Assembly (NCBI GenBank): GCA_050633705.1
Contig: JBOEGZ010000005.1
Coordinates: 244,208-308,207, forward strand
DNA: 64,000 bases
Reading direction: 5' to 3'
Source of the DNA: JAJFHI01 sp050633705
GTDB lineage: Bacteria > Pseudomonadota > Alphaproteobacteria > Rhizobiales > Hyphomicrobiaceae
In this document: piece by piece, positions 1 to 9,233 of the stretch
Layout: each line of letters starts with the position of its first letter
Position numbering within the stretch: the first letter of the stretch is position 1
Notes under the pieces: model-generated
Database searches by the model: none
The model's input: only the letters and a program-made list of their open reading frames with translations
What the model was told of the DNA's origin: nothing
Made by a program: the position numbers and the translations under genes

Positions 1-1
1 T

Positions 2-397
2 CGTGGCGATCGCCGTAAACTTCAACAGATTTTCTCGAATATTTTATCCAATGCCGTCAAGTTCACCCACCAAGGAGGCCAGATTCTTGTTGAATCCTCT
101 CGCCTACAAGATGGTGGAGTCATTGTTCGTATAAATGATACTGGAATTGGCATGAGCAATGAAGAAATCGAAGTCGCGCTAACACCATTTGGTCAAGTTG
201 ACGGTTCGCGTGCCCGTTGGCGCGAGGGTACCGGGCTTGGATTGCCGATTGCGAACTCACTGGTTGAGCTCCATGGCGGTCAAATCAAAATCCAGAGTGA
301 AAGAGAACGCGGCACAGAAGTACTCGTTACGTTTCCATCCAGACATGCTGTTTCTGTGGCTCAAGGCCGTGACGCATTGATGGGCAACGACATTTAA
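2..397 (+). CDS. Sensor histidine kinase, C-terminal part (cut by window edge)
   Basis: The open frame runs in from the left edge and ends at TAA 395-397, so only the last 131 residues are present. They form the ATP-binding catalytic (HATPase_c) domain: the N box (SNAVKFT), the G1 box (DTGIGM), a T/F box (LTPFGQVD) and the G2 box (EGTGLGLPIA) come in the expected order. The dimerisation/His domain and any sensor region lie outside the window. ATG 152 is an internal methionine, not the start. Such kinases autophosphorylate a His and pass the phosphate to a response regulator; the signal cannot be inferred. The next gene starts 34 bases on in the same direction, so the two may be cotranscribed. 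Confidence 0.93.
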   Translation, partial: RGDRRKLQQIFSNILSNAVKFTHQGGQILVESSRLQDGGVIVRINDTGIGMSNEEIEVALTPFGQVDGSRARWREGTGLGLPIANSLVELHGGQIKIQSERERGTEVLVTFPSRHAVSVAQGRDALMGNDI

Positions 398-431
398 AAC
401 AGTAGACAAATAGATACCCCAGGGGGCAATT

Positions 432-2624
432 GTGGAAACTCAAACCGCAGCTTCAAATACGCAAGCCACTGCAATGAATGTCGACCAAACCATTGGTCGC
501 ATTGTCTCGGTGACCGGTTCAAAAGCAATTGTATTGCTCGACGGTTCTACCCAAGGGCAACCAGATACGATTACCGATCGTCCAGAGATGGGAACTCTGC
601 TGGCAATCGATACAAGCCGCACTGTCGTATTGGCCATCGTGTCTGCATTGAGTGTTCCTGTTCCTGCCCAACGCGAAGGCGAGTCCGAAATATGGATTGC
701 AGAAGTTGGTCTTGTTGGTGAACTTTGGAAAGCTACCGACGGCACACCTGCTTCCTTCAATCGTGGCGTATCCATTTATCCAGCCCTTGGCGATCGCTGT
801 CATATGGCAGGAAACTCTGCGTTACACATGGCCTTCTGTGGCGAGACAGATTCGAGCGTCCGTGTTGGTGCAATTCGCCAAGACGCATCCATCCCGGCAA
901 TGGTCCGTGTCGATGATTTGCTTGGCAAACACTTTGCAATTCTCGGGACCACCGGCACAGGAAAATCCTGTACGACCGCGCTGATCTTGCGGTCTATCTT
1001 AAAACGCAATCCAGCCGCTCACATTGTACTTCTAGACCCACACAACGAATATTCAACCGCATTCAAAGAGTGGGGCGAGGTAATCAGCCCGCACGATATG
1101 CAGTTGCCATACTGGCTTTTGACGTTTGAAGAAATCGTCGAAGTCATTCTGGGAGACGAAGAAAAGTACAAAGCCGAAGTAGAAATTCTCCAAGAACTGA
1201 TCCCGGTCGCGAAAGCCCGTTACAGTACTGGACGTGCAAACGAAAACCAGAAAATCCGCCGTTCAAGCACCGAAAACGGCCGTTATACTGTCGACACGCC
1301 AGTTCCCTACAGGATATCGGACCTTACGAGTGCCATCGATGAACGTATGGGCAAACTTGAGAACAAAAAAGATCTCTCACCTTATAAGAACCTTCGCAGT
1401 CGTATCGACATCATTACTCACGACGCGCGTTACGCCTTTATGTTTGGCTCGCTCACCGTTTATGATGGAATGGCACAGGTTCTCAGTCGCATTTTCCGCG
1501 TCCCGGTCAATAACAAGCCGATTACCATCCTTGAATTAACTGGTATTCCGATGGAAATCGTCAATGTCGTTGTGTCGGTTTTGTGCCGCATGACATTCGA
1601 CTTTGCGATGTGGGGCGATGGTCAAGTGCCTGTAACGATCGTTTGCGAGGAAGCACACCGCTATGTTCCTGCTGACGACACTCTTGGATTTGCACCTTGC
1701 AAGCGTGCAATTGCAAAGATTGCCAAAGAGGGCCGCAAGTACGGTGCATCACTTTGCGTCGTGACACAGCGACCGTCTGAGATTGATCCGACAATTCTCT
1801 CTCAGTGCAACACAGTATTTGCCTTGCGCATGTCAAACGACAAAGACCAAGCGATCGTGCATTCGGCCGTATCGGACACAGGCTCTGGTCTATTAGAGTT
1901 TCTTCCTGCACTTGGGCAACGCGAAGCTATCGCTTTCGGTGATGGTGTCTCACTTCCAGTCCGCATAAAATTCGATGACCTGGGTGTAAATGAACTGCCA
2001 CGATCATCAACAGCGCGCTTCACCGAACGTTGGCAAGCCTCTGAAGGTGATGAAGACTTCCTCGAAAAGGTCGTCGAGCGGTGGCGCTCTTCCGGCATGA
2101 ATGCTTCACACGACAACAACGCAAATGTTGAAATGATGGCAGAGAGCATGGGAGAAATCGCCCAAAACGGAACACACGCACCGGCGACACCACAAGCTTC
2201 TATTCAAACGCCTCCACCACCGGCGGCATTGCGTCGAACCGCCCGACCTGTAGGCCAACCAAGTCAAATTGCACGTCCTGCACAGGCCCCCGCTCAAAGG
2301 GTACAGGCCACGGCACAAACTGCCGACGCCGATCCATATGCAGCCCAACCCAATTTCCCGGTGAACGCTTCAAACCAGGCCCCGCTACAGGCTGCTCCGC
2401 CTCCTCAAGCTGCACCACAACAGCCTTCGACAACAGAAAGGCTGCGGGCCGCGCATGCCGGCATTGGCGAGCAAGCTGCTGGTAACACACAAGCACGTAG
2501 TTCTGGTTCGCTCTTGCGCCGCAAGCCAGTTGAGCAGGCTGCTGCTGTGAATACACCTGTAGATTCACCAAAATCTGCGTCCTCGCTACAGAATTTACGC
2601 GACCGACTTCGCAAGCAAAGCTAA
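432..2624 (+). CDS. HerA-type hexameric ATPase/translocase with long Pro/Ala/Gln-rich tail
   Basis: A 730-residue protein starting at GTG 432, with AGGGGG at 421-426 as ribosome site. The N-terminal beta-barrel-like region (about 15-160, HAS-barrel position) is followed by a RecA-type ATPase with Walker A GTTGTGKS near residue 171 and Walker B VTIVCEEAHR near residue 400, then the EGRKYGASLCVVTQRPSEID segment typical of HerA/DUF87 ATPases. HerA proteins are DNA-pumping hexamers that often work with a NurA nuclease; no nurA is adjacent, so the partner is unknown. After about residue 565 the chain becomes Pro/Ala/Gln-rich and probably disordered for some 150 residues, ending in a short basic helix (SLQNLRDRLRKQS). 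The family assignment is solid; the precise role is inferred. Confidence 0.85.
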   Translation: METQTAASNTQATAMNVDQTIGRIVSVTGSKAIVLLDGSTQGQPDTITDRPEMGTLLAIDTSRTVVLAIVSALSVPVPAQREGESEIWIAEVGLVGELWKATDGTPASFNRGVSIYPALGDRCHMAGNSALHMAFCGETDSSVRVGAIRQDASIPAMVRVDDLLGKHFAILGTTGTGKSCTTALILRSILKRNPAAHIVLLDPHNEYSTAFKEWGEVISPHDMQLPYWLLTFEEIVEVILGDEEKYKAEVEILQELIPVAKARYSTGRANENQKIRRSSTENGRYTVDTPVPYRISDLTSAIDERMGKLENKKDLSPYKNLRSRIDIITHDARYAFMFGSLTVYDGMAQVLSRIFRVPVNNKPITILELTGIPMEIVNVVVSVLCRMTFDFAMWGDGQVPVTIVCEEAHRYVPADDTLGFAPCKRAIAKIAKEGRKYGASLCVVTQRPSEIDPTILSQCNTVFALRMSNDKDQAIVHSAVSDTGSGLLEFLPALGQREAIAFGDGVSLPVRIKFDDLGVNELPRSSTARFTERWQASEGDEDFLEKVVERWRSSGMNASHDNNANVEMMAESMGEIAQNGTHAPATPQASIQTPPPPAALRRTARPVGQPSQIARPAQAPAQRVQATAQTADADPYAAQPNFPVNASNQAPLQAAPPPQAAPQQPSTTERLRAAHAGIGEQAAGNTQARSSGSLLRRKPVEQAAAVNTPVDSPKSASSLQNLRDRLRKQS

Positions 2625-2650
2625 AACATCGCGTTATCGCTTTTAAATGA

Positions 2651-2690
2651 GAAGCGCCGCTGATCGAGATGATCAGCGGCGCTTCTTGCT
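2651..2690. terminator. Bidirectional hairpin terminator between herA-like gene and pssA
   Basis: A perfect 15-bp inverted repeat (arms 2651-2665 and 2671-2685, loop GAGAT) is followed by a T-rich stretch on the plus strand and by TTTAAAA on the other side. It lies between convergent gene ends at 2624 (+) and 2719 (-) and can serve both. Confidence 0.8.
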
Positions 2691-2718
2691 TTCAATGCAT
2701 TACAATAAATTTTGCGCG

Positions 2719-3681
2719 TCAGCTTGACTTGTCAGAAGGTCGGATTGGTTTTTCAGAGTGCAGCCCAACAACGCGTGGAGAATAGTCCGAAGTGGAACTT
2801 GAACCATCTGCATCAGAATCAGAGCGGGCCTTAAGTGTCTCAACCTCTTGCTCACTGCTTTCAACCTCCACGTCTTCACCGACAGTATTTTTCAAATGTT
2901 GGTAACGCCGCCACGCAAACGGGATTGTAAGCAAGTATAGTATTGTCAACCCAGTCAATGTCGGGAACGGATACGTCAACAGCATTGCAACGACTGTCAC
3001 ACCAACGATAAAGATCGGCAACACCCATTCGTTACGTATGCGTTCGCCGAGGAGTTTTCCAGAAAACGTTGGAACCGCTGATACCATCATGATGGCAATG
3101 ATAAGCGTGTAAAACAATGCCACTCTTAAAAGTGCTGGATCATTGCGCACATCCCAACCAAGGTGCGACAAGAAAAACGGCAACAACACAACAATCGCGG
3201 CAGCAGGCGTTGGCATTCCTTGGAAGTAATTTGATTTCCACCTCGGCTGCTCCTCATCAAGGGCCGCGTTAAAGCGAGCTAAGCGCAACGCTGAAGCCAA
3301 CGCGAAAATCATAACACAAATCCAGCCCAAACTTTTGAGATCACCCAACCCCCAAATAAAAATAAAGAAGGCTGGTGCGACACCGAAATTTACAAAGTCA
3401 GCGAGACTGTCGAGTTCGGCCCCAAATCGTGAAGAAGCTTTCAACAACCGTGCAACACGGCCATCGATCCCATCAAGGAATGCGGCAAACACAATGGCCA
3501 ATAACGCCAACTCCCAACGCCCTTCAATCGACATACGAATAGATGTCAACCCAGCGCAGAGCCCAAGCAGCGTGAAGAAATTCGGCACCATCATCCGAAC
3601 AGGAACACGTCTACGGCGGAATAAAGAGCGGCCACGGCGTCGCCGTGTCTCCTCTTCGAGTTTTGGAACAACCGGATCCAC
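2719..3681 (-). CDS. pssA: CDP-diacylglycerol--serine O-phosphatidyltransferase
   Basis: Makes phosphatidylserine from CDP-diacylglycerol and L-serine at the inner membrane, the step before the decarboxylase encoded just upstream. The CDP-alcohol phosphotransferase signature (DG-x2-GR-x-AR-x8-G-x3-D-x3-D) is intact as DGIDGRVAR...FGAELDSLADF, about residues 70-97. Six to seven further hydrophobic segments follow, then a C-terminal acidic/serine-rich tail of about 60 residues. The frame opens at TTG 3696, but GTG 3681 has GAGGAG seven bases ahead and gives 320 residues, so I prefer it. It follows psd by about 50 bases, a common alphaproteobacterial arrangement. Confidence 0.93.
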   Translation of the reverse strand: MDPVVPKLEEETRRRRGRSLFRRRRVPVRMMVPNFFTLLGLCAGLTSIRMSIEGRWELALLAIVFAAFLDGIDGRVARLLKASSRFGAELDSLADFVNFGVAPAFFIFIWGLGDLKSLGWICVMIFALASALRLARFNAALDEEQPRWKSNYFQGMPTPAAAIVVLLPFFLSHLGWDVRNDPALLRVALFYTLIIAIMMVSAVPTFSGKLLGERIRNEWVLPIFIVGVTVVAMLLTYPFPTLTGLTILYLLTIPFAWRRYQHLKNTVGEDVEVESSEQEVETLKARSDSDADGSSSTSDYSPRVVGLHSEKPIRPSDKSS

Positions 3682-3733
3682 CTCACCACTCCTCAATTAT
3701 TAACTCGCCATACCAAAGCGAATTCAATTCCGC

Positions 3734-4450
3734 CTAGCTGCGGCGCGCCTCTCGTTCGGGCTCGTCTGATTTTAAATCGGCAACAACAGTTTCACCACCG
3801 ACGGTACGTTGACCAACCGACACCAAAGCTGTCTTTCCGGGCGGCAAATAGATATCGACGCGACTGCCGAACCTGATCAGGCCATACCGTTGACCAATTC
3901 CAACACTATCGCCCTCATGGACAAACGTCAGAATTCGTCGCGCGATTAGGCCCGCAATTTGTACGACAGCGATCTCATCACCAGATGAAGACTGAACGAC
4001 CAAAGCCCGACGCTCGTTTTCCTCGCTGGCTTTGTCCGATGCAGCATTCACAAACGCTCCAGGAACATAGATCGATCGAATAATGCGCCCTGCAATTGGC
4101 GCGCGTTGAATGTGCACATCGAGCACGGAAAGAAACGCTGACACGCGAACGCGCGGTTCGTTACCAAGGCCAAGCTCGCTCGGCGGCACGACGGCTTCGA
4201 CCTGTGTTATTTCGCCATCGGCTGCGGCAACAACAAGTCCATCACGTAACGGCGTGACGCGGTCAGGATCACGAAAGAAATAGGCGATCGCGAGTGCCAG
4301 TAGCACAAATATCCAACCCAATGGTTCCCAAATAAAAAGCCACAGGAAGAGTGCTGTACCCGCCGCCATAGCAATAAATTTGTGACCATCGCGGTGAACC
4401 GGAACCAGAACTCCAGCAATCGTTTCGAGTAATCCGTGTCCCTTCGCCAA
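3734..4450 (-). CDS. psd: Phosphatidylserine decarboxylase proenzyme
   Basis: Decarboxylates phosphatidylserine to phosphatidylethanolamine. It is a pyruvoyl enzyme that cuts itself inside a Gly-Ser bond; the motif RFGSRVDIYLP near the C-terminus supplies the serine that becomes the pyruvoyl group. Two membrane-hugging hydrophobic stretches lie near residues 20-50. The open frame extends to ATG 4537, directly abutting the degP stop, giving 267 residues. I prefer TTG 4450, which has AAGGA eight bases upstream and yields 238 residues, close to the usual 230 for this short form; the extra 29 residues of the longer version look unlike the family (family proteins begin shortly before the VPVHR motif). 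Sits between degP and pssA. Confidence 0.92.
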   Translation of the reverse strand: MAKGHGLLETIAGVLVPVHRDGHKFIAMAAGTALFLWLFIWEPLGWIFVLLALAIAYFFRDPDRVTPLRDGLVVAAADGEITQVEAVVPPSELGLGNEPRVRVSAFLSVLDVHIQRAPIAGRIIRSIYVPGAFVNAASDKASEENERRALVVQSSSGDEIAVVQIAGLIARRILTFVHEGDSVGIGQRYGLIRFGSRVDIYLPPGKTALVSVGQRTVGGETVVADLKSDEPEREARRS

Positions 4451-4537
4451 GACAGGTATCCTTTTCAATCTATGTGCCTTACCAATCGAATAAGGCCAGT
4501 GTTTCAAGCGACCTAACGAGCGGCTTCGACAGCTCAT

Positions 4538-6025
4538 TCATTTCTTCAGCAGCACCGCAACAAATCGCAAATCTCCTTGCGCATCTTCAACGCGCAACAA
4601 GATTGCCCGGCGACCGGACTGCTCTACCTTTTTGATACTTTCGGCAAGATCATTCAACGAAAATACAGACGCCTGGCCAGCTTCAACGATCACATCACCA
4701 ACCTTGATATTTTTTCGCGCCGCAGGACCTGTCGGATCGACCTCGATCACCACCACACCTTTGACGTCTTTGCCCAAACGGAACTTTTTGCGCAAGGCGC
4801 CAGTTAACGATGACAACTTCAAGCCGAGAAGTTCACGCTCTTTTGGAGCCGGTGCCCGTTCCGTTTCTGGCCGTGGCGGTGGTGTCTTTCGACCCTCTTG
4901 CAAGCGCCCGACTTCAATTTGCAAGACCTTTTTCTCGCCCTTGCGAATAACCTCCACATCAACAGCTTTGCCAATCGGAGTTCGCGCAACAACGCGCGGC
5001 AAGCTCCGCATCGATCCGACATCCTTGTCGTTGAATTTCAAAATAACGTCACCTGGCAACAATCCACCAACGGCTGCTGGCGAATCCTGCGTGACATTCG
5101 CTACCAGTGCGCCACGCTGTTTTTCCAACCCCAAAGTTTCCGCAAGATCACTGGTCACTGATTGTATCTTCACACCCAACCAACCACGGCGCGTTTCACC
5201 ATATTTGCGCAATTGATCAATAACATTGACCGCAATGTCGGAGGGCACAGAAAATCCAATTCCAATCGACCCGCCGGTGGGCGAAATGATTGCGGTATTC
5301 ACGCCAACGACATCGCCATCCATATTGAACAACGGACCACCGGAATTGCCTTTGTTGATCGCCGCATCCGTTTGCAGGAAGTCGTCATAAGGGCCAGAGT
5401 TAATATCTCTCTGCTTTGCTGAAATGATCCCAACGGACACAGACCCACCCAAACCAAACGGGTTGCCGATCGCCATCACCCAGTCACCAACATTGATTTT
5501 TTCTGATGAACCAAATTTAACCTCTGGCAGCGGTGTTTTGGGGTCGACTTTCAACAACGCCAAATCTGTCTTGGGGTCACGGCCCAAAACCTTCACAACT
5601 GTCAGCTTCGTACCATCGTTGAAATTGACGACAATTTCATCTGCATCAGCGATGACGTGATTGTTTGTAACAACGAGCCCCTCTTTGCCATCAATTACAA
5701 AACCAGAACCGAGCGATGAGACATTGCGAGGCGCTTTTTGACGACCACCGCGGTCGTTGAAGAAGTCTTCAAAAAATTCTTCAAACGGCGACCCCTTTGG
5801 GACATTCGGCAATGGAATTCCCTTCGGTCCCCTGGCGACTTGTGAAGTTGAAATATTGACCACGGCATCGATTAATCGTGCAGCTAACGGCGCGACGGTT
5901 TCCGGTCCGCGTTGGGCCGCCGCCGGTAATATCAATTGGCAAAGACCAAAGACCGATAGCACGACAAGAAAGCCTGCTCGCGACAACAGGCCGACATGTT
6001 GGAGAGGACAATTGTTGTGGATCAT
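4538..6025 (-). CDS. degP: Periplasmic Do/HtrA serine protease
   Basis: A 495-residue trypsin-fold protease/chaperone that degrades or refolds damaged periplasmic proteins. An N-terminal signal sequence ends near the Ala-Ala-Ala-Gln at residue 37. The catalytic triad is visible: His in VVTNNHVI (about 123), Asp in DLALLK (about 154) and Ser in GNSGGPL (about 228). Two PDZ domains follow (about 275-365 and 395-485). The frame opens at TTG 6034, but GAAGG is too close to that; ATG 6025 fits better. It lies next to hflC/hflK, so the group as a whole looks after envelope protein quality. DegP, DegQ and MucD cannot be told apart from sequence alone. Confidence 0.93.
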   Translation of the reverse strand: MIHNNCPLQHVGLLSRAGFLVVLSVFGLCQLILPAAAQRGPETVAPLAARLIDAVVNISTSQVARGPKGIPLPNVPKGSPFEEFFEDFFNDRGGRQKAPRNVSSLGSGFVIDGKEGLVVTNNHVIADADEIVVNFNDGTKLTVVKVLGRDPKTDLALLKVDPKTPLPEVKFGSSEKINVGDWVMAIGNPFGLGGSVSVGIISAKQRDINSGPYDDFLQTDAAINKGNSGGPLFNMDGDVVGVNTAIISPTGGSIGIGFSVPSDIAVNVIDQLRKYGETRRGWLGVKIQSVTSDLAETLGLEKQRGALVANVTQDSPAAVGGLLPGDVILKFNDKDVGSMRSLPRVVARTPIGKAVDVEVIRKGEKKVLQIEVGRLQEGRKTPPPRPETERAPAPKERELLGLKLSSLTGALRKKFRLGKDVKGVVVIEVDPTGPAARKNIKVGDVIVEAGQASVFSLNDLAESIKKVEQSGRRAILLRVEDAQGDLRFVAVLLKK

Positions 6026-6089
6026 GTCTTTCAAACCTTCAGACTACGATAATGCGCCGACGAGACACCTCAATATCGGCACGACTGTG

Positions 6090-6118
6090 AAAAATCTCCA
6101 ACAGGTTTAGCGCGTCAA
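6090..6118 (-). promoter_or_regulatory. Possible sigma-70 promoter of degP
   Basis: On the minus strand CTTGAC (6113-6118) is separated by 17 bases from GATTTT (6090-6095), about 65 bases before the degP start. The -35 element matches the alphaproteobacterial consensus; the -10 is weak. Inferred only. Confidence 0.3.
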
Positions 6119-6129
6119 GAAGTGCAAAA

Positions 6130-6318
6130 CTACCATCCTCGAGCAATCCAGACGATCAAAACTCCGATCGCCATTGAAGAAAGCCCGACAACACGCAAAG
6201 TGTTGCCGGGCGTTTTCGAGACTATTTGCAGCAACCGCATCGCGGCATCGGGCCAAACTGCCCAAAGCAGGCCCTCTATGACAAGAACCAATCCAAGGGC
6301 TGCGACAAGATCCTGCAT
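6130..6318 (-). CDS. DUF2065 small inner-membrane protein
   Basis: A 62-residue protein with two hydrophobic helices (about 5-20 and 42-58) joined by a short polar loop containing WPDAAMR and TPGNTLRVVGL, the pattern of the DUF2065 family. It starts at ATG 6318, 19 bases after the hflC stop. In many proteobacteria a DUF2065 gene follows hflKC, so a role with the HflKC complex is suggested by context, but no function is established. Confidence 0.82.
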   Translation of the reverse strand: MQDLVAALGLVLVIEGLLWAVWPDAAMRLLQIVSKTPGNTLRVVGLSSMAIGVLIVWIARGW

Positions 6319-6336
6319 TTCTTGCCTATTTCACTG

Positions 6337-7218
6337 TTATGGCGTCGCTGGCTTGCGGCCTGAAGCATTACCAAAGTAGCGGAAGAACTCTGAGTCTGGT
6401 GACAACAGAAGACGTGTGTCTTCTTTCTTCAGTCCTTCTTCATAAGCCTTCATTGAACGGTAAAATGCGAAGAAATCAGGATCCTTGCTAAACGCTTTTG
6501 CAAAAATCGCGTTCTGCTGGGCCTCACCTTCACCACGCAATTGCTCACCCTTATTGCGAGCCTCAGCACGGATCACCGTTGCACGCTTGTCGGCTTCAGC
6601 GCGGATGCGGTTGGCAACAGCTGCACCTTCAGCACGAAACTCTGCAGCTTCCTGCTTACGCTCAGTGTTCATGCGTTTGTAGATCGCTTCGGCGTTGGCT
6701 TCGGGAAGGTCGGCACGCTTAATGCGCACATCAACGATTTCAACACCAAGGCTCTTCGCTTTCTCATTCATTTGCGAACGAATTCTCGCCATTAGATCGG
6801 CACGCTTCTCGCGAACAACGTCGAGAAGCTCGGCATTACCAAGCGTCAACCGAATGGAGTCTTCCATGCCTTGCCCAAGCAGGCGTCGCGCGTTGGGCAA
6901 ACTCCGAGCCGCGCGGTAAAACTGCAACGGGTCAACAATGCGAAAACGCGTAAAGGCATCGACCACAAGGCGCTTCTTACCAGCGACGTTGACTTCCAAT
7001 GGTGGTGTGTCGAGATCAAGAATCCGCTTGTCGAAATACGTGACGGTATCGGCCACTGGCAATTTAAACTTCAGGCCAGGCGTTTGCTCGACCTTTTGAA
7101 TTTTGCCAAAGCGAAACACGATAACTTGGTCTGTTTGTCGCACGATATAGGCAGACAGGTAGGCTGCAACGGCTGCAGTACCGAGTACAATTACGAGAAG
7201 TGCAGATAAAATGCGCAT
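6337..7218 (-). CDS. hflC: HflC, SPFH-domain regulator of the FtsH protease
   Basis: A 293-residue inner-membrane protein with one N-terminal transmembrane helix (about 5-25) and a periplasmic SPFH/band-7 domain beginning at residue 28 (VRQTDQVIVFRFG). The helical region rich in Glu/Ala/Arg repeats (about 170-240) is typical of prohibitins. With HflK it forms a large cage around FtsH and modulates degradation of membrane proteins. ATG 7218 lies three bases after the hflK stop, and the hflK tail itself carries the ribosome site GGGAGGG, so the two are coupled. Confidence 0.95.
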   Translation of the reverse strand: MRILSALLVIVLGTAAVAAYLSAYIVRQTDQVIVFRFGKIQKVEQTPGLKFKLPVADTVTYFDKRILDLDTPPLEVNVAGKKRLVVDAFTRFRIVDPLQFYRAARSLPNARRLLGQGMEDSIRLTLGNAELLDVVREKRADLMARIRSQMNEKAKSLGVEIVDVRIKRADLPEANAEAIYKRMNTERKQEAAEFRAEGAAVANRIRAEADKRATVIRAEARNKGEQLRGEGEAQQNAIFAKAFSKDPDFFAFYRSMKAYEEGLKKEDTRLLLSPDSEFFRYFGNASGRKPATP

Positions 7219-7221
7219 GAC

Positions 7222-8361
7222 TTATTGCCCTCCCACTGTCTTTTTAGGACCAGTTAGCTCGTTGAGGGGGAGGTAGGGCACAACGCCGGACCCTCCTTTG
7301 CTGTCCAGAATAATTTTGTTTGTTCCCTTAAAAACGCGCTCCATGGTCTCGAGGAAGATCCGTTTGCGGGTCACTTCAGGAGCCTTGCGATATTCGTCAT
7401 AGACCTTTTCAAAACGCACAGCCTCACCGGTTGCCTCATTGATGATGCGATCCCGGTAGCCTTCGGCTTTCTGCAAAATACGTTCGGCTTCACCGCGCGC
7501 AACTGGGACGACGCGGTTGGCATCAGCCAACGCTTCATTGCGCAAGCGATCCTGGTCAGCCCGCGCCGTCTCAACATCGCGAAAGGCTTCGATAACTTTC
7601 TCTGGCGGGTCAACTTTTGCAACGTTGACCTGCGAAATCACAATGCCCGACCCGTAATCATCCAGCGCTTTTTGCGCCACCGCCAAAACATCAGCAGCCA
7701 ACGCTTGGCGCGCCTTGGTCAAAATCGGTTCAATGTCCGACTTGCCCACAACTTCACGCATCGCACTTTCTGAAACGTCTCTGACGGTCTGTTCTGGGTA
7801 TTGGATGTTAAATAGGTATGCCTCTGCATCTTTAATGCGCCACACAACCTGGAAGTTAATGTCGACGATATTTTGATCACCCGTCAGCATCAAACTTTCT
7901 TCTGGGTGGTTTTGGCGTGACGTGCGACGGTTTCGCGATTGATCAAAACTGCGGAAGCCAATTTGCGTAATGTTCTCGCGCGTGACTTTCGGCAGCAAGA
8001 TTTCTTCAATTGGGTACGGCAACCGCCAGTGAATGCCTGGCCTTGCTTGGTCGACAAATTCACCAAAGCGCAACCGGATACCCAGCTCGTCTTCCTTCAC
8101 CGTGAAGGTGAAGGCGTAGTAGCCAACAACAGCAACGGCCACGAATAAACCGAGAAAGACCAACGGTCCTGGCACGCCACTGCCGCCGTGCATCACTTGC
8201 TTGACGCGGTCCTGACTGCGTTTGAGCATTTCCTCAAGGTCAGGGTTGTTTTGACCGCCGCCACCTTGGCCACCGCCGCCACCTTGCCCCCATGGGCCGC
8301 CGCCACCGCTACTTTTCCAGCCGCCGCCACCGCCGCCGCCACTCTCGTTATTCCAAGGCAT
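7222..8361 (-). CDS. hflK: HflK, SPFH-domain partner of HflC
   Basis: A 379-residue protein: a glycine-rich cytoplasmic N-terminus (about 6-40), a transmembrane helix (about 66-85, GPLVFLGLFVAVAVVGYYAF), then the SPFH domain and a long Ala/Glu/Arg-rich helical region (about 260-320) ending in LPLNEL. This is the usual HflK plan. Forms the HflKC complex with the product of the next gene and restrains FtsH. ATG 8361 has GAAGG at a rather long distance; no better start is seen. Confidence 0.95.
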   Translation of the reverse strand: MPWNNESGGGGGGGWKSSGGGGPWGQGGGGGQGGGGQNNPDLEEMLKRSQDRVKQVMHGGSGVPGPLVFLGLFVAVAVVGYYAFTFTVKEDELGIRLRFGEFVDQARPGIHWRLPYPIEEILLPKVTRENITQIGFRSFDQSRNRRTSRQNHPEESLMLTGDQNIVDINFQVVWRIKDAEAYLFNIQYPEQTVRDVSESAMREVVGKSDIEPILTKARQALAADVLAVAQKALDDYGSGIVISQVNVAKVDPPEKVIEAFRDVETARADQDRLRNEALADANRVVPVARGEAERILQKAEGYRDRIINEATGEAVRFEKVYDEYRKAPEVTRKRIFLETMERVFKGTNKIILDSKGGSGVVPYLPLNELTGPKKTVGGQ

Positions 8362-8669
8362 ATAAGAAAGACCTTCAAATTTGGATTTTACAGTTCTGGT
8401 TCACTAATCATCTGGTTTCGGATCAAACGCCCATGACCTTGCTATTGCATTGCCATGCGACCGCTCAAAGGGCGTGCCCGTCATAACCAGAAAATCAGCA
8501 GCTAGCCGCTTATAGGCCACCGCTGATTTACGCGCAAACGGCCATTTCCTTGACTTGGGAACGGTGATCACAAGATCAAGGCCACAGCGCCGCATCATCG
8601 GGAACTTTTTCTGAGATCAGGCCATTTACAGCGCGCATTTGGGCAGATGACCGAAAAATTACGCTTTAT
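8362..8669. other. Intergenic stretch between folA and hflK
   Basis: 308 bases without a convincing gene. A 64-codon minus-strand frame (8404-8598) is open but has no clear ribosome site and no family I recognise. The stretch probably holds the hflK promoter. Confidence 0.4.
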
Positions 8670-9218
8670 TTACTGCGAGGGCGAGCCCTGGCGTTCATAT
8701 ACCACCAGGCGCGCTGCGTACTCGTCGCGCTCACCCCGCTCGATCACTTCGCCTCCAACTTCGGCCCATTGCGCCATATCAAGTGGCGGAAACGTTGTAT
8801 CGCCCTCAGGTTCAGCGTCGACTGCGGTCCAGTAAATCCGAGAGACCAGGCTGAGGGTCGCAGCATAAATTTGTGCCCCTCCGATCACCATAATCTCATT
8901 GGCACCGCGTTTACTGGCACACCTCTTGGCAACCTCAACAGCCTCTTTAACATCGCGCACCACGATTGCCCCGTCCGGTCGAAAAGCCCGATCACGCGAC
9001 ACAACGATATTATCGCGGCCATCCAGTGGCTTTTTGAGGGATTGAAATGTCCGCCGCCCCATGATGAGCGGTTTGCCCATCGTTAAGCGACGAAACATTT
9101 TCAGGTCCGACGACAAACGCCATGGCAAATCGCCGTTATGGCCAATAACACCATTGCGTGCGACTGCAACAATCATAGCAATCACTGGTGACTGAGATTG
9201 CTCTCGACGATCACTCAC
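8670..9218 (-). CDS. folA: Dihydrofolate reductase
   Basis: Reduces dihydrofolate to tetrahydrofolate with NADPH, regenerating the cofactor that ThyA oxidises. The 182-residue chain shows the family landmarks: AVARNGVIGHNGDLPWRLSSDLKMFRRLT with the catalytic Asp in SSDLKMF, MGRRTFQSL, and IMVIGGAQIYAATL. The start is GTG 9218, with GGAGG six bases upstream. It follows thyA by 15 bases on the same strand, the usual thyA-folA operon. Confidence 0.96.
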   Translation of the reverse strand: MSDRREQSQSPVIAMIVAVARNGVIGHNGDLPWRLSSDLKMFRRLTMGKPLIMGRRTFQSLKKPLDGRDNIVVSRDRAFRPDGAIVVRDVKEAVEVAKRCASKRGANEIMVIGGAQIYAATLSLVSRIYWTAVDAEPEGDTTFPPLDMAQWAEVGGEVIERGERDEYAARLVVYERQGSPSQ

Positions 9219-9233
9219 ACCACGCCTCCAATC

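Noticed and set aside
8404..8598. 64-codon minus-strand open frame between folA and hflK
   Set aside because: No clear ribosome site, no recognisable family and no conserved neighbour role known; kept only as a note on the intergenic stretch.
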